DNA of 43,403 nucleotides, taken from assembly GCF_025655475.1 (NCBI RefSeq), contig NZ_JAHTIK010000001.1, positions 3,497,640-3,541,042 on the forward strand, in the 5' to 3' direction. Below are positions 1 to 8,495 of the stretch, in pieces (the stretch's first letter is position 1; each line of letters begins with the position of its first letter). This DNA is from Kitasatospora sp. DSM 101779. GTDB lineage: Bacteria; Actinomycetota; Actinomycetes; Streptomycetales; Streptomycetaceae. A program made the translations under genes and the position numbers. The notes under the pieces were generated by a model that searched no databases, was not told the DNA's origin, and saw only the letters and a list, made by a program, of their open reading frames with translations.

Positions 1-799
1 GCCCCGCCCCCGTCAGCGCGGTGACCGCGAGCGCCGCGCCCGCCGCCACCGCCGGCCCTCTCCCGGACGGCTGCGTCGGCCCTGCGGACGGGGCGGCGTC
101 CGCCCAGCCGCCGCCCGCGCCCGCCCGGTCGTAGGCCGAGCCCGGCAGCCGGCCGCCGTACCGCTGCTGCACCAGCTTCCGGTAGCCGGCGAGGGTCGTA
201 CCGCCGGCGCCGACCGAGCGGCGGGCGTCCTTGTCGAGCGGCAGCACCCGGTCGCCGCGCAGCACGTACCAGGCGTCGATCTGCGGCTCCCGGAAGGCGG
301 TGCCGCCGCCGGTGGCGGCGGCCTGCGCCGGGTAGTCGGTCTCGTCGCCGCCGGAGGCGATGTTGACCACCCGCCAGCCGCCGGAGTCGCGGATCGTCCA
401 GACCGAGGCGGTCCGCCCGTCCGCGGCGACCGCCCGGCCGGCGACGAACTCCACCCGCGCGACCGGGGCGCCGGCCACGCCTGCGACGAAGCCCTCGTTG
501 AGGCCGTAGACGGCGACCGCGCTCCCCGTCAGGCGAGGTGCGGCGGCCGCCGCGGCCTGTGCCTCCGCCGCCGGGGAGAGCGCGGCCGCACCGGCCGGAC
601 GCCCCTCCCGGGCGAAGAACAGCGCTACCCGGTCGAGTGCGGCCGGGGCAGCGGCGGCGGACCGGGCGGCGGCCAGTTCCGCCGGGGCGATCGGCGCCGG
701 GACGGCGGGGCCGTCCGCGGCCGAGGCGAGCGGCGCCGCGGCGAGGCCGAGGCAGCCGGCGAGGACGAGCGCGGCGAGGTGTCTCGGGTATCCGGTCAT
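1..799 (-). CDS. Secreted, probably membrane-anchored protein of unknown function (3' end outside window)
   Basis: The frame opens at an ATG (complement of 797-799) preceded by a GAGGAG ribosome site and runs off the left edge, giving at least 266 codons. The N-terminus has a Sec-type signal peptide: Arg at residue 6, a hydrophobic Leu/Ala stretch and an Ala-rich cleavage zone near residue 27. The middle is mixed alpha/beta with Tyr/Trp-rich segments (AVYGLNEGF, SVWTIRDSGGWRVVNIASG). After a Pro/Gly-rich linker a second hydrophobic stretch begins near residue 250, which looks like a C-terminal membrane anchor. It starts 10 bp after the stop of the cysteine peptidase gene on the same strand, so the two are probably co-transcribed and act outside the cell together. 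I do not recognise the family. Confidence 0.75.
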   Translation of the reverse strand, partial: MTGYPRHLAALVLAGCLGLAAAPLASAADGPAVPAPIAPAELAAARSAAAAPAALDRVALFFAREGRPAGAAALSPAAEAQAAAAAAPRLTGSAVAVYGLNEGFVAGVAGAPVARVEFVAGRAVAADGRTASVWTIRDSGGWRVVNIASGGDETDYPAQAAATGGGTAFREPQIDAWYVLRGDRVLPLDKDARRSVGAGGTTLAGYRKLVQQRYGGRLPGSAYDRAGAGGGWADAAPSAGPTQPSGRGPAVAAGAALAVTALTGAG

Positions 800-809
800 G
801 ACTGTCTCC

Positions 810-1460
810 TCACGCGCTGATCCGGTACAGGGAGTGGGTCCAGCTGAAGCTGCTGTTGCCGGTGTAGTAGCGGTGGTCCGCCCAGTTGTAGCGGTAGTTG
901 GACGGCCAGGGATCGCCCCAGTAGACCCAGTTGCTGCCGGCGTCGTAGCCGTAGAGGACGTGCATGTGGCCGCCGCCGGAGGACCACTGGATGCGGGTCT
1001 CCACCGGCCGCCCGGCGTCGATCTCGCCCTGGACGGTGGCGTAGGAGAGCGAGCCGCTCACGTAGCGGCCCTGGCCGATGCCGATCCGCCACAGGGCGTT
1101 CTGGACGTCGCCCAGGGTGGCCTGGCTGTTCGGGCAGGTGGAGTCGACGGCGCGGCCGAAGGCCAGGTTGCAGAACTGGTTCTGGCTGTAGCCGTAGCCG
1201 TAGTAGGTCGCGATGGTGTTGCCGCTCGCCGCCCAGCACCAGTTGGACTGCTGCTGTTGCTGCATGGTGATGCCGAGGGTGCGGGCCGCCGACAGCCCGG
1301 CGGCGGACGCCGGAGCGGCGGGGACGGGGGTCCGGACGGGGGCGGCCTGCGCCGGGGAGGCTGCGGCCGCGGTGAGGGCCGGGGCCAGCACGCCCAGCGC
1401 GAGTGCGGCGACCGCACGGCGCAGGCGTCCCGGTGCCGGCGGCACGGGAGTTGACGGCAT
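810..1460 (-). CDS. Secreted papain-like cysteine peptidase (C39/C70-like)
   Basis: The protein has 216 residues. The ATG start has an ideal AGGAGG site 6 bases upstream. Residues 1-40 form a signal peptide ending AQA-AP. The mature part carries a run of five Gln just before NWCWAAS, where Cys75 is the expected nucleophile. GGGHMHVLYGYD supplies the catalytic His (His165), and the WGDP motif supplies Asp183. This Cys, then GH...GY, then W-G-D-P order is typical of small secreted papain-like peptidases (Peptidase_C39_2 or C70-like families). It heads a likely two-gene operon with the downstream secreted protein and is divergent from a helix-turn-helix regulator. The substrate is unknown. The domain call is good; the exact family is less certain. 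Confidence 0.88.
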   Translation of the reverse strand: MPSTPVPPAPGRLRRAVAALALGVLAPALTAAAASPAQAAPVRTPVPAAPASAAGLSAARTLGITMQQQQQSNWCWAASGNTIATYYGYGYSQNQFCNLAFGRAVDSTCPNSQATLGDVQNALWRIGIGQGRYVSGSLSYATVQGEIDAGRPVETRIQWSSGGGHMHVLYGYDAGSNWVYWGDPWPSNYRYNWADHRYYTGNSSFSWTHSLYRISA

Positions 1461-1582
1461 GGGGGTTCCTCCTGCGGTGGGGCGTAGGAAGAGGTGTGGG
1501 GGTGCGCGTCCGGACGCGGTGCGAAGAGCATCGGGCGCCGTCCGGCGGCGGTCAACGCGCGGCCGGGGTGCGCCGTCCGCGG

Positions 1583-1670
1583 TGTGAACGGCCGCCCTCC
1601 GGATGTGAACGCGGCCAGCCCGCCACGTCCGTACCTGATGACACGACGGGCACGGGGTGTGAATATTCAC
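1583..1670. promoter_or_regulatory. Candidate operator cluster: TGTGAA repeats and a 12-bp palindrome
   Basis: The 229-bp divergent spacer holds TGTGAAC at 1583-1589 and 1604-1610, exactly 21 bp (two helical turns) apart. A perfect palindrome, GTGAATATTCAC, lies at 1659-1670 and repeats the same half-site; the second half-site is present only there. The palindrome lies 19 bp before the ATG of the helix-turn-helix gene, overlapping where its promoter or start would be. Autoregulation by that protein, and control of the divergent peptidase operon, is an inference from position. Confidence 0.5.
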
Positions 1671-1689
1671 CCCAGCCCCGGAGGTGGCC

Positions 1690-2619
1690 ATGCAGCCGAC
1701 CGTCCCGCCGGATCTCGCGGCCGTGCTCCGCACCGGACCGTTCCCGCTCGCCCTGCGCACCGCCATCGCCGCGCGCGGCCTGGCCCTGCAGCGGGTGCAG
1801 GAGCGCCTCGCCCGGCGCGGTGTCCGGGTCGGCGTCACCAGCCTCAGCTACTGGCAGCAGGGCAGGCGGCGGCCCGAACGTCCGGAGTCGCTGCGCGCCG
1901 TGGCGGTGCTGGAGGAGGTGCTCGACCTGCCGGAGCACTCGCTGACCCGGCTGCTCGGACCCCGCCGGGCACCCGCCGGCCCCACCGGGCCGGCCACCCT
2001 GCCGTACCGAGCCCTGATCCGGCCGCGCCGCGCCGTGGACGAGTTGATCGCGGCGGTGTCCGGCCCGCCCGACTCCGGGCTGCACACGGTGGTGCACATC
2101 GAGCGGATCCGGATCGACGCCCGCCGCCGGCTGGCCCGGCGGGACTCCCAGCACGCGCTGCGCGCCCACCGCGACGGCGTCGACCGTTACCTCGCCATCC
2201 ACCAGGGCGACCCGGGCGCGGACCCGCACCGGGTGGTGCTGCGCGCCGAGGAGAACTGCCGGCCCGGCCGGATCCGCCGCGACCCGGAGCACGGTCTGCT
2301 GGTCGCCGAACTGCTGCTGGACCGCAGACTCCGCGCCGGCGACACCCACCTGCTCGGCTACGGCTTCGACGACGCCCCGACCCCGACCCCGAGCTGCGAG
2401 TACGTCCGCGGCTTCAACGCCGGCGCCGGCCAGTACGTCCTGCAGGTCACCTTCGACCCGGCCGCGCTGCCCGTCCGCTGCCACCGCTTCGCCGTCCGCG
2501 CCCCCGGCGAGCCGCCGCACGAGACGGAGGAGCTGACCCTGGACGGGCACCACAGCGTGCACCTGGTGGCGACCGGCCTGCCGCCCGGCCTGCTCGGCAT
2601 CGGCTGGGCCTGGGACTGA
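1690..2619 (+). CDS. Helix-turn-helix regulator with a large unknown C-terminal domain
   Basis: The protein has 309 residues. The ATG at 1690 was chosen because GGAGG sits 6 bases upstream; a GTG two codons earlier is in frame but too close to that site. Residues ~15-85 look like an XRE/Cro-type helix-turn-helix: an ALRTAIAARG helix, a second helix with VTSLSYWQQGRRRPERPESL as recognition region, then a leucine-rich helix. The remaining ~220 residues contain PYRALIRPRRAVDELIAAV and a beta-rich C-terminus, and match no family I know. It is divergent from the secreted peptidase operon and separated from it by palindromic repeats, so it probably regulates that operon. It ends 7 bp from the convergent acetyltransferase gene. 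Confidence 0.8.
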   Translation: MQPTVPPDLAAVLRTGPFPLALRTAIAARGLALQRVQERLARRGVRVGVTSLSYWQQGRRRPERPESLRAVAVLEEVLDLPEHSLTRLLGPRRAPAGPTGPATLPYRALIRPRRAVDELIAAVSGPPDSGLHTVVHIERIRIDARRRLARRDSQHALRAHRDGVDRYLAIHQGDPGADPHRVVLRAEENCRPGRIRRDPEHGLLVAELLLDRRLRAGDTHLLGYGFDDAPTPTPSCEYVRGFNAGAGQYVLQVTFDPAALPVRCHRFAVRAPGEPPHETEELTLDGHHSVHLVATGLPPGLLGIGWAWD

Positions 2620-2626
2620 CCGCCCG

Positions 2627-3490
2627 TCAGCCGGCCGTGAAGTCGAAGGTCACGTGGTCGGCCACCGGCCGGTACCCGAGCTTCTGGTAGATCGAGTTGC
2701 TGACCGGGTTGGCGAGGTCGGTGTAGAGCAGCACCTCGGCGGCGCCGGCCGCCAGCGCGTGCGCCGAGGCGGCGGCGACGACCCCGCTGGCGTAGCCGCG
2801 GCCGCGCAGGGCGACGGGGGTGAAGACCGGGCCGATCCGGGACATCCCGGCGATCACCGGGCTGGAGCCGGCGAAGGAGACCGGGCGGCCGCCGTCCTCC
2901 CACACGTGCAGGCCGCCCTCGGCGAGCCGGCCGTCGACGTAGGCACCGTGGTCGACCGGGTTGGTCTCGCCGATCTCGGCGAGGAAGGCGGCGCTCCACT
3001 CGACGAGCTGCTCCCGGTCGGCGGGCCCGGCGGGCCTGGCGGTGCCGGCGGGCACCGGCGAGGGGTCCGCCAGGTCGGCGAGCCGGTAGAGCCGCTCGTC
3101 CACGGCCGTCCCGGCGCGGACGGCGCCCGCGGAAGCGGGCGGCCAGGCTGCGGCGAAGGCCTCGGCGGCGGCGCGTTCGCCCCCCACCCCGGACACCTCC
3201 CTGCCGTGCTCGTGCAGGGCCCGGGCGAGCTCGGCGGCCGCCTCGGCCGGCATCCGGCCGAGCCGCACCGGGAAGGGCGGGGTCTGCGCGAAGACGCCCT
3301 CGACCGGGCCGTCCGGTGCGGCCCGCCAGTGGCCGAACACCGGGTCCCGGTCGCCGAAGGCGTGCGGGCCGAGCTTGGCGATCCGGTCCAGCAGGGTGAG
3401 CAGCACGGTGTTGTCGGCCGGGTGGGCGGCGAGGAAGGCGCCGGCCTCGGCGCGGAAGGCCGCGGGGTCGTTGGTCAGGGTCCAGGTCAT
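2627..3490 (-). CDS. GNAT family N-acetyltransferase
   Basis: The protein has 287 residues. The ATG start is preceded by AGGA at workable spacing. The N-terminal half resembles the degenerate first domain seen in FR47-like acetyltransferases. The C-terminal half has the GNAT acetyl-CoA signature: GPVFTPVALRGRGYASGVVAAASAHA (the R-G-R-G-Y pyrophosphate loop), then VLLYTDLANPVSNSIYQKLGYRPV, the usual strand-Asn-x-x-x-Tyr-x-x-x-Gly-Tyr ending. It should transfer an acetyl group from acetyl-CoA to an amine; the substrate cannot be predicted. It is convergent with the upstream regulator gene. The next gene on the same strand, DUF255, ends 40 bp upstream, so the two may be co-transcribed. Confidence 0.88.
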   Translation of the reverse strand: MTWTLTNDPAAFRAEAGAFLAAHPADNTVLLTLLDRIAKLGPHAFGDRDPVFGHWRAAPDGPVEGVFAQTPPFPVRLGRMPAEAAAELARALHEHGREVSGVGGERAAAEAFAAAWPPASAGAVRAGTAVDERLYRLADLADPSPVPAGTARPAGPADREQLVEWSAAFLAEIGETNPVDHGAYVDGRLAEGGLHVWEDGGRPVSFAGSSPVIAGMSRIGPVFTPVALRGRGYASGVVAAASAHALAAGAAEVLLYTDLANPVSNSIYQKLGYRPVADHVTFDFTAG

Positions 3491-3530
3491 GCCCCATCCT
3501 GGCGCCGCACCCGACCCGTGCGCATTCGAA

Positions 3531-5561
3531 TTAGCCGAGGCGCTCGGCGAGTTCGGCGGCGTCGGCGGTGGGCGCGTCGCAGCTGAAGTGCCGGCAGACG
3601 TAGGCGGCGGGGCGGCCGCCGAGCAGCGGGCGGTCGGCCAGCAGCGGGACCTCCTTGCTGCCCGGCTCGCCGACCGCGACGACCGCGCCGGGGGCGGTGG
3701 CGAGCAGCGCGGTGCGGTGCAGTTCGGCGGTGGCGGGATCGCCGGCCGGGCCGACGACGGCGACCTCGCGCGGGCCGTCGAGCAGGGCCTCGGCGACGGC
3801 GAGGCCCCAGCCAATGAACCGGGGGGCCCGGCTGCCGAGCGCGCCGACCACGCCGAGGGCCCGCTCGGCGGCGGTGCGGTGGCGCTCGGAGCCGGTGTAG
3901 GCGGCGTAGCCGAGCAGCGCGCCCGCGGCGGCCGTCCAGCCGGAGGGGGTGGCGTTGTCGGTCGGGTCCTGCGGACGCCGGATCAGCTCCTCGGCGTCGT
4001 CGGCCGTGTCGTAGAGGGCGCCTGAGGCGGCGTCGGTGAAGTGGGCGAGGACGGTGTCGAGGAGCCCGCCCGCGAGGTCGAGCCACTCGGCCTCGCCGGT
4101 GACGGCGTACAGGGCGAGGAAGCCCTCGGCGGTGTCGGCGTAGTCCTCCAGGACGCCGGCGTTGGCGCCGGCCCGACCGTCGCGGGAGGTCCGCAGCAGG
4201 CGGCCGTCGGCGGTGAGGTGGACGGCGAGCAGCAGGTCGGCGGCGCGTTCGGCGGCCTCGACGAGGTCGGGGCGCTCCAGCAGGGCGCCGGTCTCGGCGA
4301 GGGCGGCGATGGCGAGGCCGTTCCAGGCGGCGACGACCTTGTCGTCGCGGGCGGGGGCGGGCCGCTCGGCGCGGGCCTCGAGGAGTCGGGCGCGGATCCG
4401 CTCGTACGCCTCGGGGTCGGCGGGGTCGGTGAGCAACTGGAGGACGGAGCTGCCGTGTTCGAAGGTGCCGGTGACCTCGAAGGTCTCGGCGGCGAGGGCG
4501 GCGTCCTCGGGGCCGAGCGCGGCGGCGAGCTGCTCCGGGGTCCAGGCGTAGTAGGCGCCCTCGGCGGGCTTGCCGGTGGCCGGGTCCGGCGAGTCGGCGT
4601 CCAGGGCGGAGGCGAAGCCGCCCTCGGGGGTACGCAGTTCGCGGAGCAGGAAGTCGGCGGTGTCCAGGGCGGTGCGGCGGGCGCGGGCGTCGCCGGTGGC
4701 GCGCCACAGGTGCAGGTAGGTGCGAAGCAGCAGGGCGTTGTCGTACAGCATCTTCTCGAAGTGCGGCACGACCCAGTCGGCGTCGACGGAGTAGCGGGCG
4801 AAGCCGCCGCCGAGCTGGTCGTACAGGCCGCCGCGGGACATCGCGTCGCAGGTGCGCGCGGCCATCTCCAGGGCGGCGGCGGAGCCGGTGCGGGCGTGGT
4901 GGCGCAGCAGCCACTCGACGGTCATGGACGGCGGGAACTTGGGTGCGCCGCCGAAGCCGCCGCGGCGCTCGTCGAAGCCGCGGCCGAGTTCGAGCAGGGC
5001 GGCGTGCAGCTCGGCCTCGCCGGGGGCGGGCACCACGCCGGCGCCGGCGCCGTAGACCCGGGCGCGCTCCTGCAGTTCGGCGCGGATCCGGCCGGCGACC
5101 TCGCCGACCTCCTCGCGGCGGTCGCGCCAGGCGGCAGTGACGCCCTCCAGGACCTGCCGGAAGCCGGGCATGCCGTGCCGGGGCTCGGGCGGGAAGTAGG
5201 TGCCGAAGTAGAACGGCTCCTTGGCCGGCGTGAGGAAGACCGTCATGGGCCAGCCTCCCTGGCCGGTGGCGGCCTGGACGGCCTCCATGTAGACGGCGTC
5301 GACGTCGGGGCGCTCCTCGCGGTCGACCTTGACGGCCACGAAGTGTTCGTTGGCGTAGGCGGCGACCGCCTCGTCCTCGAAGGACTCGTGCGCCATGACG
5401 TGGCACCAGTGGCAGGCCGCGTAGCCGACGGACAGCAGGACGGGTACCCCTCGTCGCTCCGCCTCGGCGAAGGCCTCGGGCCCCCAGGGCCACCAGTCGA
5501 CCGGGTTGTCGGCGTGCTGGAGCAGGTACGGCGAGGTCGCGTCGGCGAGACGGTTCGGCAT
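3531..5561 (-). CDS. Thioredoxin-fold DUF255 protein (YyaL / SPATA20 family)
   Basis: The protein has 676 residues, the usual length for the family. It begins [26 protein letters not shown], the highly conserved opening of YyaL/SPATA20 proteins. ATG 5561 has GAGGAT upstream; another in-frame ATG six codons earlier is less well placed. The thioredoxin-like domain covers residues 1-170, with a CHWC active site (Cys50, Cys53). The rest is an alpha/alpha-barrel like that of glycoside-hydrolase and epimerase folds ([47 protein letters not shown]). Biochemical function is unknown for the family, although a redox role is suggested by the CxxC. It is cytoplasmic and ends in TAA. It is divergent from the small gene at 5608 with a 46-bp spacer. 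Confidence 0.93.
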   Translation of the reverse strand: MPNRLADATSPYLLQHADNPVDWWPWGPEAFAEAERRGVPVLLSVGYAACHWCHVMAHESFEDEAVAAYANEHFVAVKVDREERPDVDAVYMEAVQAATGQGGWPMTVFLTPAKEPFYFGTYFPPEPRHGMPGFRQVLEGVTAAWRDRREEVGEVAGRIRAELQERARVYGAGAGVVPAPGEAELHAALLELGRGFDERRGGFGGAPKFPPSMTVEWLLRHHARTGSAAALEMAARTCDAMSRGGLYDQLGGGFARYSVDADWVVPHFEKMLYDNALLLRTYLHLWRATGDARARRTALDTADFLLRELRTPEGGFASALDADSPDPATGKPAEGAYYAWTPEQLAAALGPEDAALAAETFEVTGTFEHGSSVLQLLTDPADPEAYERIRARLLEARAERPAPARDDKVVAAWNGLAIAALAETGALLERPDLVEAAERAADLLLAVHLTADGRLLRTSRDGRAGANAGVLEDYADTAEGFLALYAVTGEAEWLDLAGGLLDTVLAHFTDAASGALYDTADDAEELIRRPQDPTDNATPSGWTAAAGALLGYAAYTGSERHRTAAERALGVVGALGSRAPRFIGWGLAVAEALLDGPREVAVVGPAGDPATAELHRTALLATAPGAVVAVGEPGSKEVPLLADRPLLGGRPAAYVCRHFSCDAPTADAAELAERLG

Positions 5562-5607
5562 GGGCCCATCCTCGCGCATCCCCGCCCGGGTGACACACTG
5601 CCGCGTC

Positions 5608-5934
5608 GTGGAGCGACGACTGATCGACAGCAGTGGCTGGTACGGGGTGCGGTGCGTGTTCCGGTGGACGGGCCGCGGCGCGTACGAGGAGCGGATCACG
5701 CTGTGGCGGGCGGCCTCGGCGGACGGGGCGATCGCCCTGGCCGAGGCGGAGGCGGCCGGGTACGCCGAGGACACCGGTGTCGAGTACACCGGTCTCGCGC
5801 AGTGCTACGAGGCGGTGGACGTGCCCGGGCCGGGGGCGGAGGTGTTCTCGCTGCTGCGGGACAGCGCGCTGGACCCCGACGCCTACCTCGACCGGTACTT
5901 CGACGACGGCGGCGAGCGGCAGCTCCCGGTGTGA
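5608..5934 (+). CDS. Small conserved hypothetical protein
   Basis: The protein has 108 residues. I chose the GTG at 5608 because earlier in-frame starts would overlap the divergent DUF255 gene. The N-terminus [28 protein letters not shown] reads as three beta strands followed by a helix with an [15 protein letters not shown] motif. This is compatible with DUF4288-like proteins, but I would not assign it firmly. The C-terminus is acidic ([13 protein letters not shown]). The stop codon directly abuts the stop of the convergent 63-residue membrane protein with no intervening base. No signal peptide or membrane segment is seen, and no function is proposed. Confidence 0.7.
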   Translation: MERRLIDSSGWYGVRCVFRWTGRGAYEERITLWRAASADGAIALAEAEAAGYAEDTGVEYTGLAQCYEAVDVPGPGAEVFSLLRDSALDPDAYLDRYFDDGGERQLPV

Positions 5935-6126
5935 CTACTCCTCGGTGGTCTCCGGCTCCTCGACGAAGTCGATCTTCTTGAAGCGGCTGTTCATGGACTT
6001 CAGCAGGAACCAGGTGGCGATGCCGAGGGCCGCGAAGACGACGAAGCCGAGCAGGCCCGGGGTGACCTTGTTCTGGTCGAGGGCGAGGTCGGCGGCGAGG
6101 TGGGTGAGGTTCACGGGGGTGCTCAT
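5935..6126 (-). CDS. Small single-span membrane protein
   Basis: The protein has 63 residues: an N-terminal polar stretch, one transmembrane helix (GLLGFVVFAALGIATWFLL, about residues 24-42), then a basic turn (KSMNSRFKKIDF) and an acidic tail (VEEPETTEE). By the positive-inside rule the C-terminus is cytoplasmic. It sits immediately downstream of mca on the same strand, but a hairpin lies between them, so co-transcription is uncertain. Similar small proteins accompany mca in streptomycetes, as I recall; the function is unknown. Confidence 0.75.
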   Translation of the reverse strand: MSTPVNLTHLAADLALDQNKVTPGLLGFVVFAALGIATWFLLKSMNSRFKKIDFVEEPETTEE

Positions 6127-6134
6127 CTCTCCAT

Positions 6135-6165
6135 GGTGGCCCGGTCCTACACGGGCCGGGCCACC
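6135..6165 (-). terminator. Hairpin downstream of mca
   Basis: Perfect 10-bp arms (6135-6144 and 6156-6165) enclose an 11-nt loop 22 bp after the mca stop. There is no T-run, as is usual for GC-rich actinomycete terminators. Confidence 0.5.
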
Positions 6166-6187
6166 GGGGTGGTGCAGGGGGTGCGCG

Positions 6188-7057
6188 TTACTTGCGCAGG
6201 CCCGCGAACAGGTCGTTCTCGGGCAGGTCGGTGTCGACGTGCGAGCGGACGAGCTCGTAGTCCTCGGTGGGCCACACCTCGCGCTGGATGTCCAGCGGGA
6301 CGCGGAACCAGGGGCCGTCGGGGTCGATCTGGGTGGCGTGCGCGATCAGCGCCTTGTCGCGGATCTCGAAGAAGTCGTCGCAGACCACCCGGGTGGTGAT
6401 CTCGCGCTCCTTGCGGCCGCTCTTCTCCCAGCCGGCGATCCACTCGCCGTACGGGGAGTCGTGCCCGTTCTCGGTGAGGTAGGCGTGCAGGGCGCGGATC
6501 CGGCCCATCGGGAAGCCGTGGTTGTAGTACAGCTTCTGCGGCTGCCAGGGCGCGCCGGCCTCCGGGTAGGCGTCCGGGTCGCCGGCGGCGTCGAAGGCCA
6601 CCATGGTGATCTTGTGGGTCATGATGTGGTCGGGGTGCGGGTACCCGCCGTTCTCGTCGTATGTGGTGATCACGTGCGGGCGGAACTCGCGGATCAGCCG
6701 CACCAGGGTGCCGGCCGCCGTGTCCACGTCCTCCAGGGCGAAGCAGCCCTCGGGGAGCGGCGGCAGCGGGTCGCCCTCGGGCAGCCCGGAGTCGACGTAG
6801 CCCAGCCAGGCCTGCTGCACGCCGAGGATCTCCCGGGCGGCGTCCATCTCCTTGCGGCGCACCTCGTGGATGTTCTCCTCGACCCAGGCGTCGCCCTGCA
6901 GCTTCGGGTTGAGGATCGACCCCCGCTCGCCACCGGTGCAGGTGGCCACCAGCACGTCCACCCCCTGGGAGACGTACATCGCCATCGTGGCGGCGCCCTT
7001 GCTGGACTCGTCGTCCGGGTGCGCGTGCACCGCCATCAGTCGCAACTGCTCGCTCAA
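6188..7057 (-). CDS. mca: Mycothiol S-conjugate amidase
   Basis: The protein has 289 residues. It hydrolyses the amide bond of mycothiol S-conjugates, releasing a mercapturic acid for export and recycling glucosaminyl-inositol: the actinobacterial counterpart of glutathione detoxification. The zinc-binding signature MAVHAHPDDES (His13, Asp16) and the later YPHPDHIM histidine (His144) match the Mca/MshB (PIG-L) family. GGERGSILNPKLQ and QQAWLGYVDSGLPEG favour Mca over MshB. The start is a TTG (complement of 7055-7057) giving MSEQLRLMAVHAHPDD, which fits the known N-terminus of the family. The next internal ATG would leave only three residues before the zinc motif. The divergent neighbour is a DUF4307-like gene. 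Confidence 0.96.
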   Translation of the reverse strand: MSEQLRLMAVHAHPDDESSKGAATMAMYVSQGVDVLVATCTGGERGSILNPKLQGDAWVEENIHEVRRKEMDAAREILGVQQAWLGYVDSGLPEGDPLPPLPEGCFALEDVDTAAGTLVRLIREFRPHVITTYDENGGYPHPDHIMTHKITMVAFDAAGDPDAYPEAGAPWQPQKLYYNHGFPMGRIRALHAYLTENGHDSPYGEWIAGWEKSGRKEREITTRVVCDDFFEIRDKALIAHATQIDPDGPWFRVPLDIQREVWPTEDYELVRSHVDTDLPENDLFAGLRK

Positions 7058-7208
7058 CGCCTGGTTCCCTTCCAGGTATGTCCGGTTCGTCGGGTCGGCT
7101 CCCCCGCCGCCTCCGGCGCGGACGTGCCCCTTCTATAGTGACGGACTGAGGAGCCGCTCCATTCCCTCCCCAGCCCGAGCGCGCCTCGTCGAAAGGACCG
7201 AGCCGGCC

Positions 7209-7622
7209 ATGGACCCCAGCCGTACGACCACCGCCCTGCCGGAGGGCCGGTACAGCCGCCGCTCCGACGCCGAGGCGGACCGTCGGCTGCGGATCGCCGC
7301 GGTGGTCTGCGGCGTGCTGTTCCTGGGCGTGGTGGCGTGGCTGGGCGCCTCGTACATCCTGCGCGAGAGCGTGATGAGCGGCAGCGTGCCGGCCTTCGAG
7401 GCGGTCTCCGACCACGAGATGCAGCTGCAGTTGTCGGTGCGCAAGGAAGCGGGCACAGCGGGCGTCTGCACGGTGCGCTCGATGGCGGCGGACAAGGCCG
7501 TGGTGGGCCAGTACGACTTCCCGGTGCCGGCCGAGGGCAGCACCTGGTCGCAGGTGGTGACGCTGCGCACCACCGCCCGCGGGGTGACCGCGGAGCTGCT
7601 GGGCTGTACCCCGCGCCGTTGA
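7209..7622 (+). CDS. DUF4307-like single-span membrane protein
   Basis: The protein has 137 residues. The ATG is preceded by GAAAGGA. A cytoplasmic N-terminus with a GRYSRRSDAEADRRLR segment is followed by one transmembrane helix (IAAVVCGVLFLGVVAWLGASYI, about residues 30-51) and an extracytoplasmic beta-rich domain with two Cys (GVCTVRSMAADKAVVGQYDFPVP and VTAELLGCTPRR). This organisation, and the position between mca and greA, fits the DUF4307 family of actinobacteria. No function is known. It is transcribed rightward, and greA follows after 294 bp that include a possible independent promoter. Confidence 0.85.
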   Translation: MDPSRTTTALPEGRYSRRSDAEADRRLRIAAVVCGVLFLGVVAWLGASYILRESVMSGSVPAFEAVSDHEMQLQLSVRKEAGTAGVCTVRSMAADKAVVGQYDFPVPAEGSTWSQVVTLRTTARGVTAELLGCTPRR

Positions 7623-7664
7623 TCCGAGGCCCGTCCGGGTGAGCCTGCCGAGCGGAATTCCCCT

Positions 7665-7694
7665 TTGCACATCGCGCCCTCCCGGGCGCATATT
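7665..7694 (+). promoter_or_regulatory. Possible greA promoter
   Basis: TTGCAC (7665-7670), an 18-bp spacer and CATATT (7689-7694) resemble a housekeeping promoter in the 294-bp gap before greA. The transcript would have a leader of about 215 nt. Nothing else recognisable was seen in the gap. Confidence 0.3.
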
Positions 7695-7916
7695 CGAGCG
7701 TACGGGCGGGCATCCGTACGGAGTGCAGCCGGCCCTGCGGCAGCAGGCCGAGCCGGTGTCCGCGAGCTCCCCTCCCGCCGGGGGGCGGAAATTGTTAGGC
7801 TCGTGGTTTCGCCCCTTCCGAGCCCCAGTGCCCGGGAGCGGGCGTTGCTTTGTAGTTACGACCGAACCTGCTGACGAACAACCCTCAGCACAGCCCAGTA
7901 CCGACGAGGAGCACCC

Positions 7917-8414
7917 GTGACCCAGACCAGCGATGACGTGACCTGGCTCACTCAGTCCGGCTACGACCAGCTCAAGGCCGAGCTGGAGCACCTGACCGGC
8001 CCCTGGCGCATCGAGATCGCCCAGAAGATCGAGGCGGCGCGCGAGGAGGGTGACCTCAAGGAGAACGCCGGCTACCACGCGGCCAAGGAGGAGCAGGGCA
8101 AGTACGAGGCCCGGATCCGCCAGCTCACCCAGCTGCTGGAGCGCGCCAAGGTCGGCGAGGCCCCCGCGGACTCCGGCATCGTCGCCCCGGGCATGGTGGT
8201 GACCGTCGCCTTCGACGGCGACGAGGACGACACCATGCGCTTCCTGCTCGGCTCGCGCGAGGTCGCCGGCGACGACCTGGACATCTACTCGCCGCAGTCG
8301 CCGCTCGGCCGCGCCATCAACGGCAAGAAGGTCGGCGAGGACGCCACCTACGAGCTGCCGAACGGCAAGCAGGCCAGCGTGAAGATCATCGAGGCCAAGC
8401 CGCACGCCGGCTGA
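7917..8414 (+). CDS. greA: Transcription elongation factor GreA
   Basis: The protein has 165 residues, the family length. The GTG start has GAGGAG 6-7 bases upstream. Residues 1-80 form the antiparallel coiled coil that enters the RNA polymerase secondary channel; it carries the acidic tip REEGDLKENAGYHAAKEEQ, where the Asp-Leu-Lys-Glu-Asn region coordinates the second catalytic metal for transcript cleavage. The C-terminal FKBP-like domain (VTVAFDGDEDDTMRFLLGS, YSPQSPLGRAINGKKVGE) binds the polymerase rim. It rescues backtracked polymerase. It is monocistronic as judged by the strong hairpin immediately downstream. Confidence 0.97.
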   Translation: MTQTSDDVTWLTQSGYDQLKAELEHLTGPWRIEIAQKIEAAREEGDLKENAGYHAAKEEQGKYEARIRQLTQLLERAKVGEAPADSGIVAPGMVVTVAFDGDEDDTMRFLLGSREVAGDDLDIYSPQSPLGRAINGKKVGEDATYELPNGKQASVKIIEAKPHAG

Positions 8415-8426
8415 GTCCGCGCGCAC

Positions 8427-8469
8427 CACGAGGGGCGGCCCCGGCGCGAAGCCGGGGCCGCCCCTCGTG
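8427..8469. terminator. Strong bidirectional hairpin terminator after greA
   Basis: A 19-bp perfect stem (8427-8445 with 8451-8469) and a GCGAA loop lie between greA and the convergent exporter genes. It can serve both strands. Confidence 0.85.
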
Positions 8470-8495
8470 CTGTCCCCTCGTGCCGCGCCGGCCGG

